Below are positions 8,568 to 16,760 of a DNA stretch of 64,000 nt, piece by piece (position 1 is the first letter of the stretch; each line of letters opens with the position of its first letter). This stretch comes from Iamia sp038233075. GTDB taxonomy: Bacteria > Actinomycetota > Acidimicrobiia > Acidimicrobiales > Iamiaceae. The DNA lies in the NCBI GenBank assembly GCA_038233075.1, contig JBBSMQ010000001.1:62001-126000 (forward strand), given 5' to 3'. The notes under the pieces were generated by a model. It worked only from the letters and a program-made list of their open reading frames with translations. It was not told the origin of the DNA and searched no databases. The position numbers and the translations under genes are program-made.

Positions 8568-9308
8568 TCAGTGACTGAGGATCTTGGAGAGGAAGTCCTG
8601 GGCCCGGTCGGTGCGCGGGCTGTCGAAGAAGGCGGCCGGCTCCTGGGTCTCGACGATCTCGCCCTCGTCCATGAACACGACGCGGTGCGCCGCCCGGCGG
8701 GCGAAGCCCATCTCGTGGGTGACCACGATCATCGTCATACCGCTGGTGGCCAGCTCGACCATGGTCTCGAGAACCTCGCTGATCATCTCCGGGTCGAGGG
8801 CGGAGGTGGGCTCGTCGAACAGGATGAGCTTCGGGTCCATGGCCAGAGCGCGGGCGATGGCGACGCGCTGCTGCTGACCGCCGGAGAGCTCGCCGGGCAT
8901 GGCGTCGGCCTTGTCGGCCAGGCCGACGTGATCGAGCAGCTCACGGCCGCGACGCGTGGCCTCGTCCTTCGACCGGCCCCGAGCCTTGATCGGGCCGAGG
9001 GTCACGTTCTCGAGCGCCGACATGTGGGAGAAGAGGTTGAAGCCCTGGAAGACCATGCCGACGTCGGAGCGCAGCTTGGCGAGCGCGGCGCCCTCCTGGG
9101 GCAGTGGGTCCCCGTCGATGGTGATGGCCCCGGAGTCGATGGGCTCGAGGCGGTTGATGGTGCGACACAGGGTGGACTTGCCCGACCCCGAGGGCCCGAT
9201 GACGACGACCACCTCGCCCCGGTCCACCCGCATGTCGATGTCCTTCAGGACGTGCAGGGGCCCGAAGTGCTTCTGCACGTCGACCATCTCGACCAGCGCG
9301 TCGGCCAT
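8568..9308 (-). CDS. Amino-acid ABC transporter ATP-binding protein (GluA-like)
   Basis: Powers the importer by ATP hydrolysis at the inner face of the membrane. All nucleotide-binding motifs are present: Walker A GPSGSGKSTL, the Q-loop in MVFQGFNLF, signature LSGGQQQRVAIARAL, Walker B LILFDEPTSALDPE and the switch His in VVTHEMGFARR. I start it at ATG 9308 (MADALVEMVDVQKHFGP), giving 246 residues, the usual length for GlnQ-type ATPases. The open frame continues upstream but those residues are not family-like. It is the first gene of the cluster, so the operon promoter should lie in 9309-9435. Confidence 0.95.
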   Translation of the reverse strand: MADALVEMVDVQKHFGPLHVLKDIDMRVDRGEVVVVIGPSGSGKSTLCRTINRLEPIDSGAITIDGDPLPQEGAALAKLRSDVGMVFQGFNLFSHMSALENVTLGPIKARGRSKDEATRRGRELLDHVGLADKADAMPGELSGGQQQRVAIARALAMDPKLILFDEPTSALDPEMISEVLETMVELATSGMTMIVVTHEMGFARRAAHRVVFMDEGEIVETQEPAAFFDSPRTDRAQDFLSKILSH

Positions 9309-9435
9309 GGGTCCTTCCTGGACGGGGCGACAGCGGGAGGGTCCGCCCCGCTGGCCCCACGTGTGTGGTGTGGCGCTCATGGTGGCACACCCCTCTCGTC
9401 CACGCTCTCGTCGGCGTCGCGACGTCCGGTGGTCG

Positions 9436-10353
9436 TCAGAGGCCAGGACCAGCGCCGCGCCCGAGATCAGAGCCGGCGGAGCTCCGGCGGGTGGCGGTGA
9501 CGTCGAGGCCGATGTCGAGACTGGGGGCCGAGATGGTGAGTGAGCCCGACGACACCAGGTCGGCACCCACCTCCGCGTAGGACCCCAGGTTCTCCAGGGT
9601 GATGCCCCCCGAGACCTCGATCAGCGGACGTCGACGACCCGTGGCCGCGGCGTGCTCCTCGACGGTGGCGGCGCAGGCGCGAACGTCGTCGGGGGCCATG
9701 TTGTCGAGCAGCAGGGCGTCGGCGTCAGCGTCGAGGGCCTCGACCACCTTCTCGTGGGTGTCGCACTCGACGTGCACGGTGCGGCCCGGGAACAGGGTCC
9801 GGGCCCGGGTCACGGCCTCGGCCATGCCGACGAGCGCGAGGTGGTTGTCCTTGAGCATCACCCACTCCGAGAGGTTTCCTCGGTGGCTCGCCCCCCCGCC
9901 GGCGCGCACCGCCGCCTTCTCCAAGGCCCGGAGGCCGGGGGTCGTCTTGCGGGTGTCCCACACGCGCAGCCCCGGCCCGGCGACGTCCACGTAGCGACGG
10001 GTCAGGGTGGCCACGCCGGAGAGGTGGCACAGCAGGTTGAGCGCGGTCCGCTCGGCGGTGAGCATGCTGGCCAGGGGCCCGGTGAGCCGGCCGAGGACGT
10101 CGCCGGCCGCGACCACGTCACCATCGGCGACGGACCACCTCACCGCCAGACCGGGGTCGACCTGGGCCAGGACCTCCTCGACGCAGGTCGTCCCGGCCAC
10201 CACCCCGTCGGCCCGGGTCGCCAGGTCGGCCTCGGCGGTGGCGGCGGGGGGCAGCAGGGCGGCGCTGATGTCGCCCAGGGGGGTCAGATCCTCGGCCAGG
10301 GCCCGGGCCACGACCTCGCGGACCGCGGTGACAGGGGGGGTGAAGGCGGACAC
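9436..10353 (-). CDS. nadC: Nicotinate-nucleotide pyrophosphorylase (quinolinate phosphoribosyltransferase)
   Basis: Converts quinolinate and PRPP to nicotinate mononucleotide in de novo NAD synthesis. Family blocks are visible: EDLTPLGDISAALLPP near the N-terminus, CHLSGVATLTRRYVD, DTRKTTPGLRALEKAAVRAGGG cut here as DTRKTTPGLRALEKAAV, NHLALVG, and the phosphate-binding EVSGGITLENLGSYAEVG. I chose GTG 10353 because an AGAGGG-rich ribosome site sits just upstream; the longer frame adds 36 unlike residues. nadA and nadB, its usual neighbours, are absent here. About 305 residues, typical. Confidence 0.95.
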   Translation of the reverse strand: MSAFTPPVTAVREVVARALAEDLTPLGDISAALLPPAATAEADLATRADGVVAGTTCVEEVLAQVDPGLAVRWSVADGDVVAAGDVLGRLTGPLASMLTAERTALNLLCHLSGVATLTRRYVDVAGPGLRVWDTRKTTPGLRALEKAAVRAGGGASHRGNLSEWVMLKDNHLALVGMAEAVTRARTLFPGRTVHVECDTHEKVVEALDADADALLLDNMAPDDVRACAATVEEHAAATGRRRPLIEVSGGITLENLGSYAEVGADLVSSGSLTISAPSLDIGLDVTATRRSSAGSDLGRGAGPGL

Positions 10354-10491
10354 GGCCCTCTCTCTAGCGCCTGGCGGATGCGTTCTGTCGCCTGGGCCTC
10401 CTGCGGACGATGTCTGCGGTGACCTAGCCCATCCGAACCCGATGAGGGTGTCGGTCGCCACCGGTCCGAGTGCGGACGGGCGAGGCGGTGG

Positions 10492-11379
10492 TCACCCCTG
10501 GTCCGCGTCGGCGGGGGCCGCCGGGGGCAGCACGAGGAGGGGGGCGAGGAGGGCGCCCAGCAGCAGTCCGCCGCGCTCGGGCGCGACGCGCCGACCCTCC
10601 GCGGTGTAGCGCCGGTCGACCAGGACGACCCCGGGCGGGAGGTGGTGGCGGGAGCCGGGGATGTCCCAGACGGGCGTGAGGCGGGCGCAGACCTCGTCGT
10701 CGGGACCGACGATGCGCAGGCTCTCGGTGTCGGGTCCGACCTGCTCGAGTCGTCCGACGTCGCTCCCGGTCGCGTCGACGAGGCGGGCCCGGAGCCCCTG
10801 GCGGACCGACTCGGCGGTGATGGCGCCGAGCGGGCCGTCCGGGCCGGTGATGTCCACGACCGGGGCCGTGCGACGGCCGGGGCGTCCCAGGTGGAGGCGC
10901 TCGGTGCCGAGGCGATCGGTGACGACCAGTCGGCTGGGGGTGACGCCGGGCGCGGAGACGAGGCGGCGGCCGAGGCGGGTCAGCGGCGAGGGCGGGGGCG
11001 CCGCGACTCGGCCGACGGTGACCTCGGCCGGGGTGCGCAGGTGGCGGATCCCGTCGTCGTCGGCCTCCAGGTCGACCAGGAGCAGGGCATGGTCCAGGCC
11101 CGGGTCATCGCGGCCAGGGCCCTCCCCCAGGACTCGGGGACCCTCCCCCTCGGGTGGGGCCTGCCGGGGGGGCATCGGCCGGGAGCGGGCCATCTCGGCC
11201 ACCGGAGCGGAGTCGATGCTGGACACGCCGCCGTCGGCCACGTGCTCGGTCCAGAGGCGTCCGTCGAAGAAGCGGGCGTGGTGTCGCCGCCACGGGTCCG
11301 GGTGCCAGCCCGACGGCCCCGTCGGCGCGCCGAGCCCGCCGCGGTCCCCCCGCTCCCGCACCTCCGACGACGCACTCAC
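10492..11379 (-). CDS. DUF2510 plus scramblase-like (LURP-one type) protein
   Basis: A 295-residue protein in two parts. Residues about 22-50 (GWHPDPWRRHHARFFDGR, then LWTEHV) are a DUF2510 motif, a short actinobacterial W-x-D-P module often at the N-terminus of membrane or secreted proteins. After a Pro-rich linker, residues about 135-280 resemble the phospholipid scramblase/LURP-one fold: repeated beta strands such as RLVVTDRLGTERLHLGRP and GRLEQVGPDTESLRIVG. The last 25 residues (LLLGALLAPLLVLPPAAPA) form a hydrophobic C-terminal anchor. Role unknown. Confidence 0.75.
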   Translation of the reverse strand: MSASSEVRERGDRGGLGAPTGPSGWHPDPWRRHHARFFDGRLWTEHVADGGVSSIDSAPVAEMARSRPMPPRQAPPEGEGPRVLGEGPGRDDPGLDHALLLVDLEADDDGIRHLRTPAEVTVGRVAAPPPSPLTRLGRRLVSAPGVTPSRLVVTDRLGTERLHLGRPGRRTAPVVDITGPDGPLGAITAESVRQGLRARLVDATGSDVGRLEQVGPDTESLRIVGPDDEVCARLTPVWDIPGSRHHLPPGVVLVDRRYTAEGRRVAPERGGLLLGALLAPLLVLPPAAPADADQG

Positions 11380-11518
11380 GGACCAGACGTTACCGACCCC
11401 CGAACCGAGGTCCCCGGCGCGGGAGCCAGCTCGTCCGAGAGGCGCGCGTCGAGGACGACGCCGCCCGGCGGGGGAGCCCGAGGGGACAGAGGCTCTGCCG
11501 GAGCCCCTCGGCCACGGA

Positions 11519-11608
11519 CCGATCCAGCTTGCTGGTCGACCCGTGCGACGACAGCGCGGCCGCCGGCCGCACCCCCAGCTCGAGCGAAGGGCTCCGCCCT
11601 GAGCTCGA
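11519..11608. repeat. GC-rich dispersed repeat directly after the oxidoreductase stop
   Basis: The 20-base run CCGATCCAGCTTGCTGGTCG (11519-11538) recurs exactly at 43741-43760. In both places it is followed by an imperfect palindrome built on CAGCTCGAGCGA, GCTCCGCC and GAGCTCGA, which ends at the stop codon of a minus-strand gene. Transcripts leaving either gene would read through a hairpin (AGGGC, GGA, GCCCT here). It may work as a terminator or as a REP-like element. Confidence 0.7.
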
Positions 11609-12538
11609 CTAGAGCTGCGTCATCACCTCCTCGGCCACCAGGCGGATGTGGTCGAGGTCGGCGAGGTCGAGGACCTGGAGGTAGGCGCGGGTGGCGCCGA
11701 GCGCCTCGTAGTCCTTCAGCCGGGCCACGACCTCGTCCGGTGTGCCGGCCACGCCGTTCTGGCGCACCTCGTCGGGCGCGCGTCCGATGGCCTCCGCTCG
11801 GCGGGCGACCTCGGCCTCGTCGGCTCCGCAGCACAGCACCTGGGCCGCGGAGAAGGTCATGGTGGCCGGGTCGCGGTCAGCCTCGTCGCAGGCGCGCCGC
11901 ACCCGGTTGAAGGCGGCGCCGGTGTCGTCGACCGAGCCGAACGGCAGGTTGAACTCGGCGGCGAAGCGGGCCGCCAGTCGCGGGGTCCGCTTCCGGCCCC
12001 CGCCTCCGATGATGATGGGCACACCGCCGTCCTGCACGGTCTTGGGCAGCGCCGGTGAGTCGGTCACCGGGTAGTGCTCGCCGTCGTGGGAGAAGGTGTC
12101 GCCGGGGGGCGTGCCCCACAGGCCGGCGATCACCTCGAGCTGCTCGGTGAGGCGGTCGAAGCGCTCGCCCAGGCCCGGGAAGGCGATGCCGTAGGCGTGG
12201 TGCTCGTCGTCGTACCACCCCGAGCCCAGGCCCAGCTCCACGCGCCCCTCGCTCATGGCGTCGACGGTGGCGACCGAGATGGCCAGCGGGCCCGGGAGCC
12301 GGAAGGTCGCCGCGGTCACGAGGGTGCCGAGGCGGATGGTCGAGGTGTCGCGGGCCAGGCCGGCCAGGGTGATCCAGGCGTCGGTGGGGCCGGGGTCGCC
12401 CGGGACATCGCCCATCTTCAGGTAGTGGTCGGAGCGGAAGAAGGCATCGAAGCCGGCCTCCTCGGCGGTGCGGGCCACGGCCAGCAGGTCGTCGTAGGAC
12501 GCGCCCTGCTGGGGTTCGGTGAAGATGCGAAGGTCCAT
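11609..12538 (-). CDS. LLM-class F420-dependent oxidoreductase, Rv1855c family
   Basis: A flavin/F420-dependent oxidoreductase of the luciferase-like monooxygenase fold, 309 residues, using reduced coenzyme F420 on an unidentified substrate. The start MDLRIFTEPQQGASYDDLL, the block FDAFFRSDHYLKMGDVPG and the C-terminal YLQVLDLADLDHIRLVAEEV closely resemble Mycobacterium tuberculosis Rv1855c as I remember it. GGGGRKRTPRLAARFAAEFN is the phosphate-binding region. ATG 12538 matches the family start; the longer frame is rejected. Together with the FrhB-like protein it indicates an F420-using organism. Confidence 0.92.
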   Translation of the reverse strand: MDLRIFTEPQQGASYDDLLAVARTAEEAGFDAFFRSDHYLKMGDVPGDPGPTDAWITLAGLARDTSTIRLGTLVTAATFRLPGPLAISVATVDAMSEGRVELGLGSGWYDDEHHAYGIAFPGLGERFDRLTEQLEVIAGLWGTPPGDTFSHDGEHYPVTDSPALPKTVQDGGVPIIIGGGGRKRTPRLAARFAAEFNLPFGSVDDTGAAFNRVRRACDEADRDPATMTFSAAQVLCCGADEAEVARRAEAIGRAPDEVRQNGVAGTPDEVVARLKDYEALGATRAYLQVLDLADLDHIRLVAEEVMTQL

Positions 12539-12604
12539 GGCCCGACCGTACCGGTGGCGGATGCCCCCTTCGTCGAGCGCCCCGCCCGACATCGGGCGCG
12601 ACCG

Positions 12605-12730
12605 CTAGGACCGACGGCGCACGGCCATGCGGTCGAGGACGACCTGAGCCGAGAGCACGAGCTCGTCACGACCGGGGAGCACGACGGTGTCGGTGCCGTC
12701 CACCGTCAGCTCCCGCCTCGGACCCGCCAT
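12605..12730 (-). CDS. Small hypothetical protein (41 aa), possibly a fragment
   Basis: A 41-codon frame (MAGPRRELTVDGTDTVVLPG...) whose ATG overlaps the stop of the upstream fragment in a TGATG arrangement, typical of coupled translation. Composition looks coding, but length and isolation suggest the remaining N-terminus of a longer partner gene. No family recognised. Confidence 0.35.
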   Translation of the reverse strand: MAGPRRELTVDGTDTVVLPGRDELVLSAQVVLDRMAVRRRS

Positions 12731-12984
12731 CAGACGACCTCGAGGGCCCGTCGGTCGAGCCAGATCCCTCGGATGGAGAGATCGACGGGCGTGCGGGCCA
12801 TGGTGCGAGCGGCCAGGACCGGGTCGAACACGGGCCACCACCAGCTCGGCAGCGGCGGTGCGCTGGTCCACGTCGGAGGCTCGACGGCGAGGGACCGACA
12901 CTCCCGGCCCACCACTGCGGCCAGGAGGGTGTCCCACCGACGGTCTCCGGTACTGGGCGGCTCGGCCAGGGCGGCCGCGACGGA
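12730..12984 (-). pseudogene. C-terminal remnant of an XRE-type regulator-like protein
   Basis: Open frame without a proper start (TGA at 12985-12987 precedes it). It encodes RRWDTLLAAVVGRECRSLA, PPTWTSAPPLPSWWWPVF and RTPVDLSIRGIWLDRRALEVV. This pattern (WDTLLAA, then a Trp-rich PPxW...WWxP block, then RGIxLxxxxLE) is one I know from the C-terminal part of actinobacterial helix-turn-helix proteins that pair with a small partner gene. The DNA-binding half is missing, so it is probably a truncated gene. It lies where thrB would be expected after thrC. Confidence 0.45.
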
Positions 12985-13063
12985 TCATGGCCCCCACCTC
13001 GCTCGCCGTCCGTGTCGTCGAGCGCCGACACCTTGACGCGCACCGGCGCCAGGTCGCGCCCCG

Positions 13064-14443
13064 TCAGGAGGTGAGGGTGGCCCGGAGGTAGTCGGCCAGC
13101 ACGGCGGGATCGGCGGCGAGGGCGTCGGAGCGCTCCGGGCGGTCGTAGAGGTCGGCCAAGTGGTCGGGCAGCGGTGGGCGGATGCCGGTCGCCTCCTCCA
13201 CCGCGTCGGGGAACTTGGCCGGGTGGGCGGTGGCCAGCACGACGCAGGGGACGTCGGTGTCGGAGGGTACGGCCCGCGCCGCGGCCACGCCCACGGCGGT
13301 GTGAGGGTCGACGAGCCGTCCCGTCTCGGCGTGGACCCGGCGGATCTCGGCCAGGGTGGCGGCGTCGTCGACGCGGGCGGCGGCGAAGGTGCGACGCACG
13401 CGATCGAGGCGCGCGGGTCCGATGTCGATGCGACCGTGGGCCCGGAGCTCGGCCATGGCCTCGCCCACCACTGCCCCGTTGCGGCCGTAGAGCTCCCACA
13501 GGTAGCGCTCGACGTTGCTGGAGAACTGGATGTCCATGCTGGGGCTGAGGGTGGGTTCCACACCCTGTGTCTCCATGACGCCGGTGTCGATCCAGCGGGC
13601 GATGATGTCGTTGCGGTTGGTGCCGACGATGAGGCGGTCGACGTCGATGCCGCCACCGGCGGCGACCCACCCGGCCAGGACGTTGCCGAAGTTGCCGGTG
13701 GGCACGGCGAAGGACACCGGCCCGTCGGGCGCCACCGCGGCGGCGGCGGTGACGTAGTACACGACCTGGCTCATCACCCGGGCCCAGTTGATGGAGTTCA
13801 TGGCCGACAGCCGCAGGTCGTCGCGCAGCGACGGGTCGGCGAAGGCGGCCTTGACCAGATCCTGGCAGGCATCGAAGTCGCCGTCGACGGCCACGTTGTG
13901 GACGTTGGGCTCGTCCACCGTGGTCATCTGCCGGCGCTGGACCTCGCTGACGCGACCCGCGGGGTGCAAGACGACGATGTCGACGCGGTCGCGGCCCCGG
14001 CACGCCTCGATGGCCGCCGATCCGGTGTCACCGGAGGTGGCGACCAGGATGGTGGCCCGCTCGTCGCGCTGGGCCAGCTCCCGGTCGAACAGGCGCCCCA
14101 CCAGCTGGAGGGCCACGTCCTTGAAGGCAAGGGTGGGGCCCCAGTAGAGCTCGAGCAGCCACACCCCCTCCTCCAGCGGGTGGACGGGGCAGACCTCGTC
14201 GTGGTCGAAGGTGGCGTAGGCCTCCTCCACCATCACCCGGAGCTCGTCACGCTCGAGATCCGGCGCCACGTACGGGATCAGCACGTCGACGGCCACATCC
14301 GTGTAGCGCTCGACCGACGGGTGGACCTCCACCGTCGGCCACTCCTCGGGCACGTACAGCCCGCCGTCGGGGGCCAGCCCCCCCAGCAGGGCTCCACCGA
14401 AGTCCACCGCCGGGCACGACCCCCGCGTGCTGACGTAGCGCAC
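13064..14443 (-). CDS. thrC: Threonine synthase
   Basis: PLP enzyme that converts O-phosphohomoserine to threonine. The 459-residue protein starts MRYVSTRGSCPAVDF, the family's YxSTRG signature. The PLP lysine is in PTLAFKDVALQ (K108), and the phosphate-binding loop is in VATSGDTGSAAIEAC. Length and motifs match the larger E. coli/fungal-type threonine synthases rather than the short archaeal type. It follows hom by 5 bp on the same strand. thrB (homoserine kinase) would be expected next but is not in the window. Confidence 0.95.
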   Translation of the reverse strand: MRYVSTRGSCPAVDFGGALLGGLAPDGGLYVPEEWPTVEVHPSVERYTDVAVDVLIPYVAPDLERDELRVMVEEAYATFDHDEVCPVHPLEEGVWLLELYWGPTLAFKDVALQLVGRLFDRELAQRDERATILVATSGDTGSAAIEACRGRDRVDIVVLHPAGRVSEVQRRQMTTVDEPNVHNVAVDGDFDACQDLVKAAFADPSLRDDLRLSAMNSINWARVMSQVVYYVTAAAAVAPDGPVSFAVPTGNFGNVLAGWVAAGGGIDVDRLIVGTNRNDIIARWIDTGVMETQGVEPTLSPSMDIQFSSNVERYLWELYGRNGAVVGEAMAELRAHGRIDIGPARLDRVRRTFAAARVDDAATLAEIRRVHAETGRLVDPHTAVGVAAARAVPSDTDVPCVVLATAHPAKFPDAVEEATGIRPPLPDHLADLYDRPERSDALAADPAVLADYLRATLTS

Positions 14444-14448
14444 GGCGG

Positions 14449-15783
14449 TCAGCTCTCGTCGTCCACGACGCGCACGACGCTGCCGACGAGGTGCACCGCG
14501 GGCAGCTCCCGCAGGTCGCCGACGGTGGCCTGGAGGTCGGCCTCGCGTGCGGTGTGGGTAATGAGCACGATCCGGGCGTCGGGTCCGCTGCCGTCCTGCT
14601 CGAGGCTGCGGATCGACACCTGGTGGCGCTCGAAGACCTCGGCGATGGCGCGCAGCACGCCGGGGCGGTCCTCGACGTCGATCGACACGTAGAACGGGCT
14701 GCGCTGCTCGTCGATGGCCCGGATCCGGGCCCGCCCGGTGATGCCAAGGGTGGCGTAGGTGCCCTTGCGGAGGTTGACGGCGGCGTCGACCACGTCGCCC
14801 AGGACGGCCGATGCGGTGGGGTCGCCGCCCGCGCCCCGCCCGTAGAACATGAGGTCGCCCACCGCGGAGCCCTCCACGAACACCGCGTTGAAGCTGTCGC
14901 GCACCCCGGCGAGGGGGTGCTGGTTCGGGACCATGGCGGGATGGACCCGGACGGCCACGTCCGGCCCCTCTGGACCCTCTCCTCGCTCGCAGACGGCCAG
15001 CGGCTTGATGACGTAGCCGAGCCGCGTGGCCGAGTCGATGTCGGCCGCGGAGACCCCGGAGATGCCCTCGTGGTAGACGTCGCCGGCCACCACGCGCTGG
15101 CCGAAGGCCAGGCTGGCGATGATCGCGGCCTTGGCCCCGGCGTCGAAGCCCTCGACGTCGGCGGTGGGGTCACGCTCGGCGTAGCCGAGGCTCTGGGCCT
15201 CGGCCAGGGCGTCGGCGTAGGCACTGCCTTCCTCGGTCATCCGGGTGAGGATGAAGTTGGTGGTGCCGTTCACGATCCCCATCACCCGACGCACGTCCTC
15301 GCCGGCCAGCGACTCGCGCAGGGGGCGGACGATGGGGATGCCCCCCGCCACCGCCGCCTCGAACAGGAGGTCGACCCCCGACGCCTCCGCCGCCGCGGTC
15401 AGCTCGGCCCCGTGGTTGGCGAGGAGCTCCTTGTTGGCGCTGACCACCGGCTTGCCTGCCGCGAGGGCAGCGAGGGTGAGCTCGCGCGCGGGCTCGATGC
15501 CGCCGATCACCTCGACCACCAGATCGACGTCGGGGTCGACGACCACCGCGGCAGCGTCGCGGGTGAGCGTGCCCTCGGCCAGGGAGACGCCGCGGTCGCG
15601 GGTCAGGCTGCGGACCGCGATGCGGGTGACCTCGAGGCGCACCTCGCTGCGCTGGGCGATGGCGTCGGCCCGATGAGCGAGGAGAGCGACCAGGGCGGCG
15701 CCGACGTTGCCGCAGCCGAGGAGGCCGACCCGCACCACGGGCACGGAGGCGGCGGCGGCATCGGGGGCGTCGGGCTCGGCCAC
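14449..15783 (-). CDS. hom: Homoserine dehydrogenase
   Basis: Reduces aspartate semialdehyde to homoserine, the branch point to threonine and methionine. The NAD(P) loop VRVGLLGCGNVGAALV is at residues 17-32. The catalytic region includes GTTNFILTRMTEEGSAYADA and the substrate-binding AEAQSLGYAERDPTADVEG. A C-terminal ACT domain (about 358-435, starting VSIDVEDRPGVLRAIAEVF) is present and is the usual site of threonine feedback inhibition. Start GTG 15783. In transcription order it is followed by thrC, an arrangement shared with many Actinobacteria. Confidence 0.96.
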   Translation of the reverse strand: MAEPDAPDAAAASVPVVRVGLLGCGNVGAALVALLAHRADAIAQRSEVRLEVTRIAVRSLTRDRGVSLAEGTLTRDAAAVVVDPDVDLVVEVIGGIEPARELTLAALAAGKPVVSANKELLANHGAELTAAAEASGVDLLFEAAVAGGIPIVRPLRESLAGEDVRRVMGIVNGTTNFILTRMTEEGSAYADALAEAQSLGYAERDPTADVEGFDAGAKAAIIASLAFGQRVVAGDVYHEGISGVSAADIDSATRLGYVIKPLAVCERGEGPEGPDVAVRVHPAMVPNQHPLAGVRDSFNAVFVEGSAVGDLMFYGRGAGGDPTASAVLGDVVDAAVNLRKGTYATLGITGRARIRAIDEQRSPFYVSIDVEDRPGVLRAIAEVFERHQVSIRSLEQDGSGPDARIVLITHTAREADLQATVGDLRELPAVHLVGSVVRVVDDES

Positions 15784-15845
15784 GGCGGAAGGGTAGTCAG
15801 GCCCAGACCCCGCCCCGGACCGGCCCGGGGGGCGCCGCGACCGAA

Positions 15846-15888
15846 CTTTGGACGGGAGACGCCCCCTAGGGCGTCCAAGCGTCCAAAG
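15846..15888. terminator. Nested hairpin between hom and the EthD-like pseudogene
   Basis: Two nested perfect inverted repeats: outer CTTTGGACG (15846-15854) with CGTCCAAAG (15880-15888), inner GACGCCC (15858-15864) with GGGCGTC (15869-15875), leaving a CCTA loop. It lies 20 bp after the stop of the upstream minus-strand gene. No U-run follows, so it may act as a weak or Rho-assisted terminator or as a transcript-stabilising hairpin. Confidence 0.6.
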
Positions 15889-15908
15889 CTTGCCGCGGTG
15901 ACCGGGGG

Positions 15909-16654
15909 TCAGGGGCCGGAGGGGCTGGCGAACAGGTACTCGCCCATGGTGGCGGCACGGAAGGTCGACAGGTCGAGGAAGGCGGTGACGTTGGCCAGCA
16001 TCCGATCCACGTGGGCCTGCACCCGTCCCGGGTCACCGTCGCCCCGGTAGAAGAGGTCCGGGTCCGCCACGTGCTCGTTCGACGGCCACGCCTCGAGGAG
16101 ATCCCCTCCAGGGGCGGGCCGTCGTCGAGGGCGAGGACGACCAGGTTGCGCACGTAGCGGGTGCGGGGCTGGAGCTCGGCCGACTCCGGCGACTGGACAT
16201 CGTGCCAGTGCCGGATCCAAGCCTGGCGGTCGTGATCGGGGGGGCGCTGGAGCAGCCCGACGGTGAGGACACCGGGCGAGCGCACACCGTCGGGCCAGTC
16301 GCGAGGGCCGCTCCAGGGGGACTCGCCGTAGTCGGTGTAGAGCGACTCGCTCACCAGGTAGCCGTGGCTGCGCAGACCCTGCTCCGATGCGAGGGCCGCC
16401 ACGTGCTCCTCGACCAGGCCCCGGTGGTCGTAGGCCGGCAACCAGACCGACACCAGCGCCAGGAGGGGCTGGTTGCCCTCCGGCCAGGGCACCGGCGGGG
16501 CGACGTCGGCCTCGGGGTCGTCGATTGCCATCGCCAGGCCGGCGACGGCCGGCTCGTCGAGCAGGATCGGCGCCAGGTGCGCGACCAGCCGATCCCTCAG
16601 GGCGGCGCGATCGGTGTCGGGCGGGCCCCACACGGCCCAGATCACCTTCTCCAC
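15909..16654 (-). pseudogene. EthD-like dimeric alpha/beta-barrel protein with a -1 frameshift in a C-run
   Basis: Starts MEKVIWAVWGPPDTDRAALR and reads coherently to about base 16107, where the frame changes. The first frame ends LVVLALDDGPPLEG, then the adjacent frame continues LLEAWPSNEHVADPDLFYRG and ends at 15909. The break falls in the run of four C at 16103-16106; five would restore a single frame of about 249 codons. The intact product would have two EthD-type ferredoxin-like halves (one ends near DHDRQAWIRHWHDVQSP). A sequencing or assembly error is as likely as true decay. It lies between lysA and hom. Confidence 0.65.
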
Positions 16655-16760
16655 GGATCCTCCTCGACGCCATCCTCACGCGTCCCTGCGGCCGATGTCG
16701 ACGGCGGTGCGCCGCACGCGCCGCCGGGGATCCACCGGCGCCGGCGGCCCGGGCGGACGG

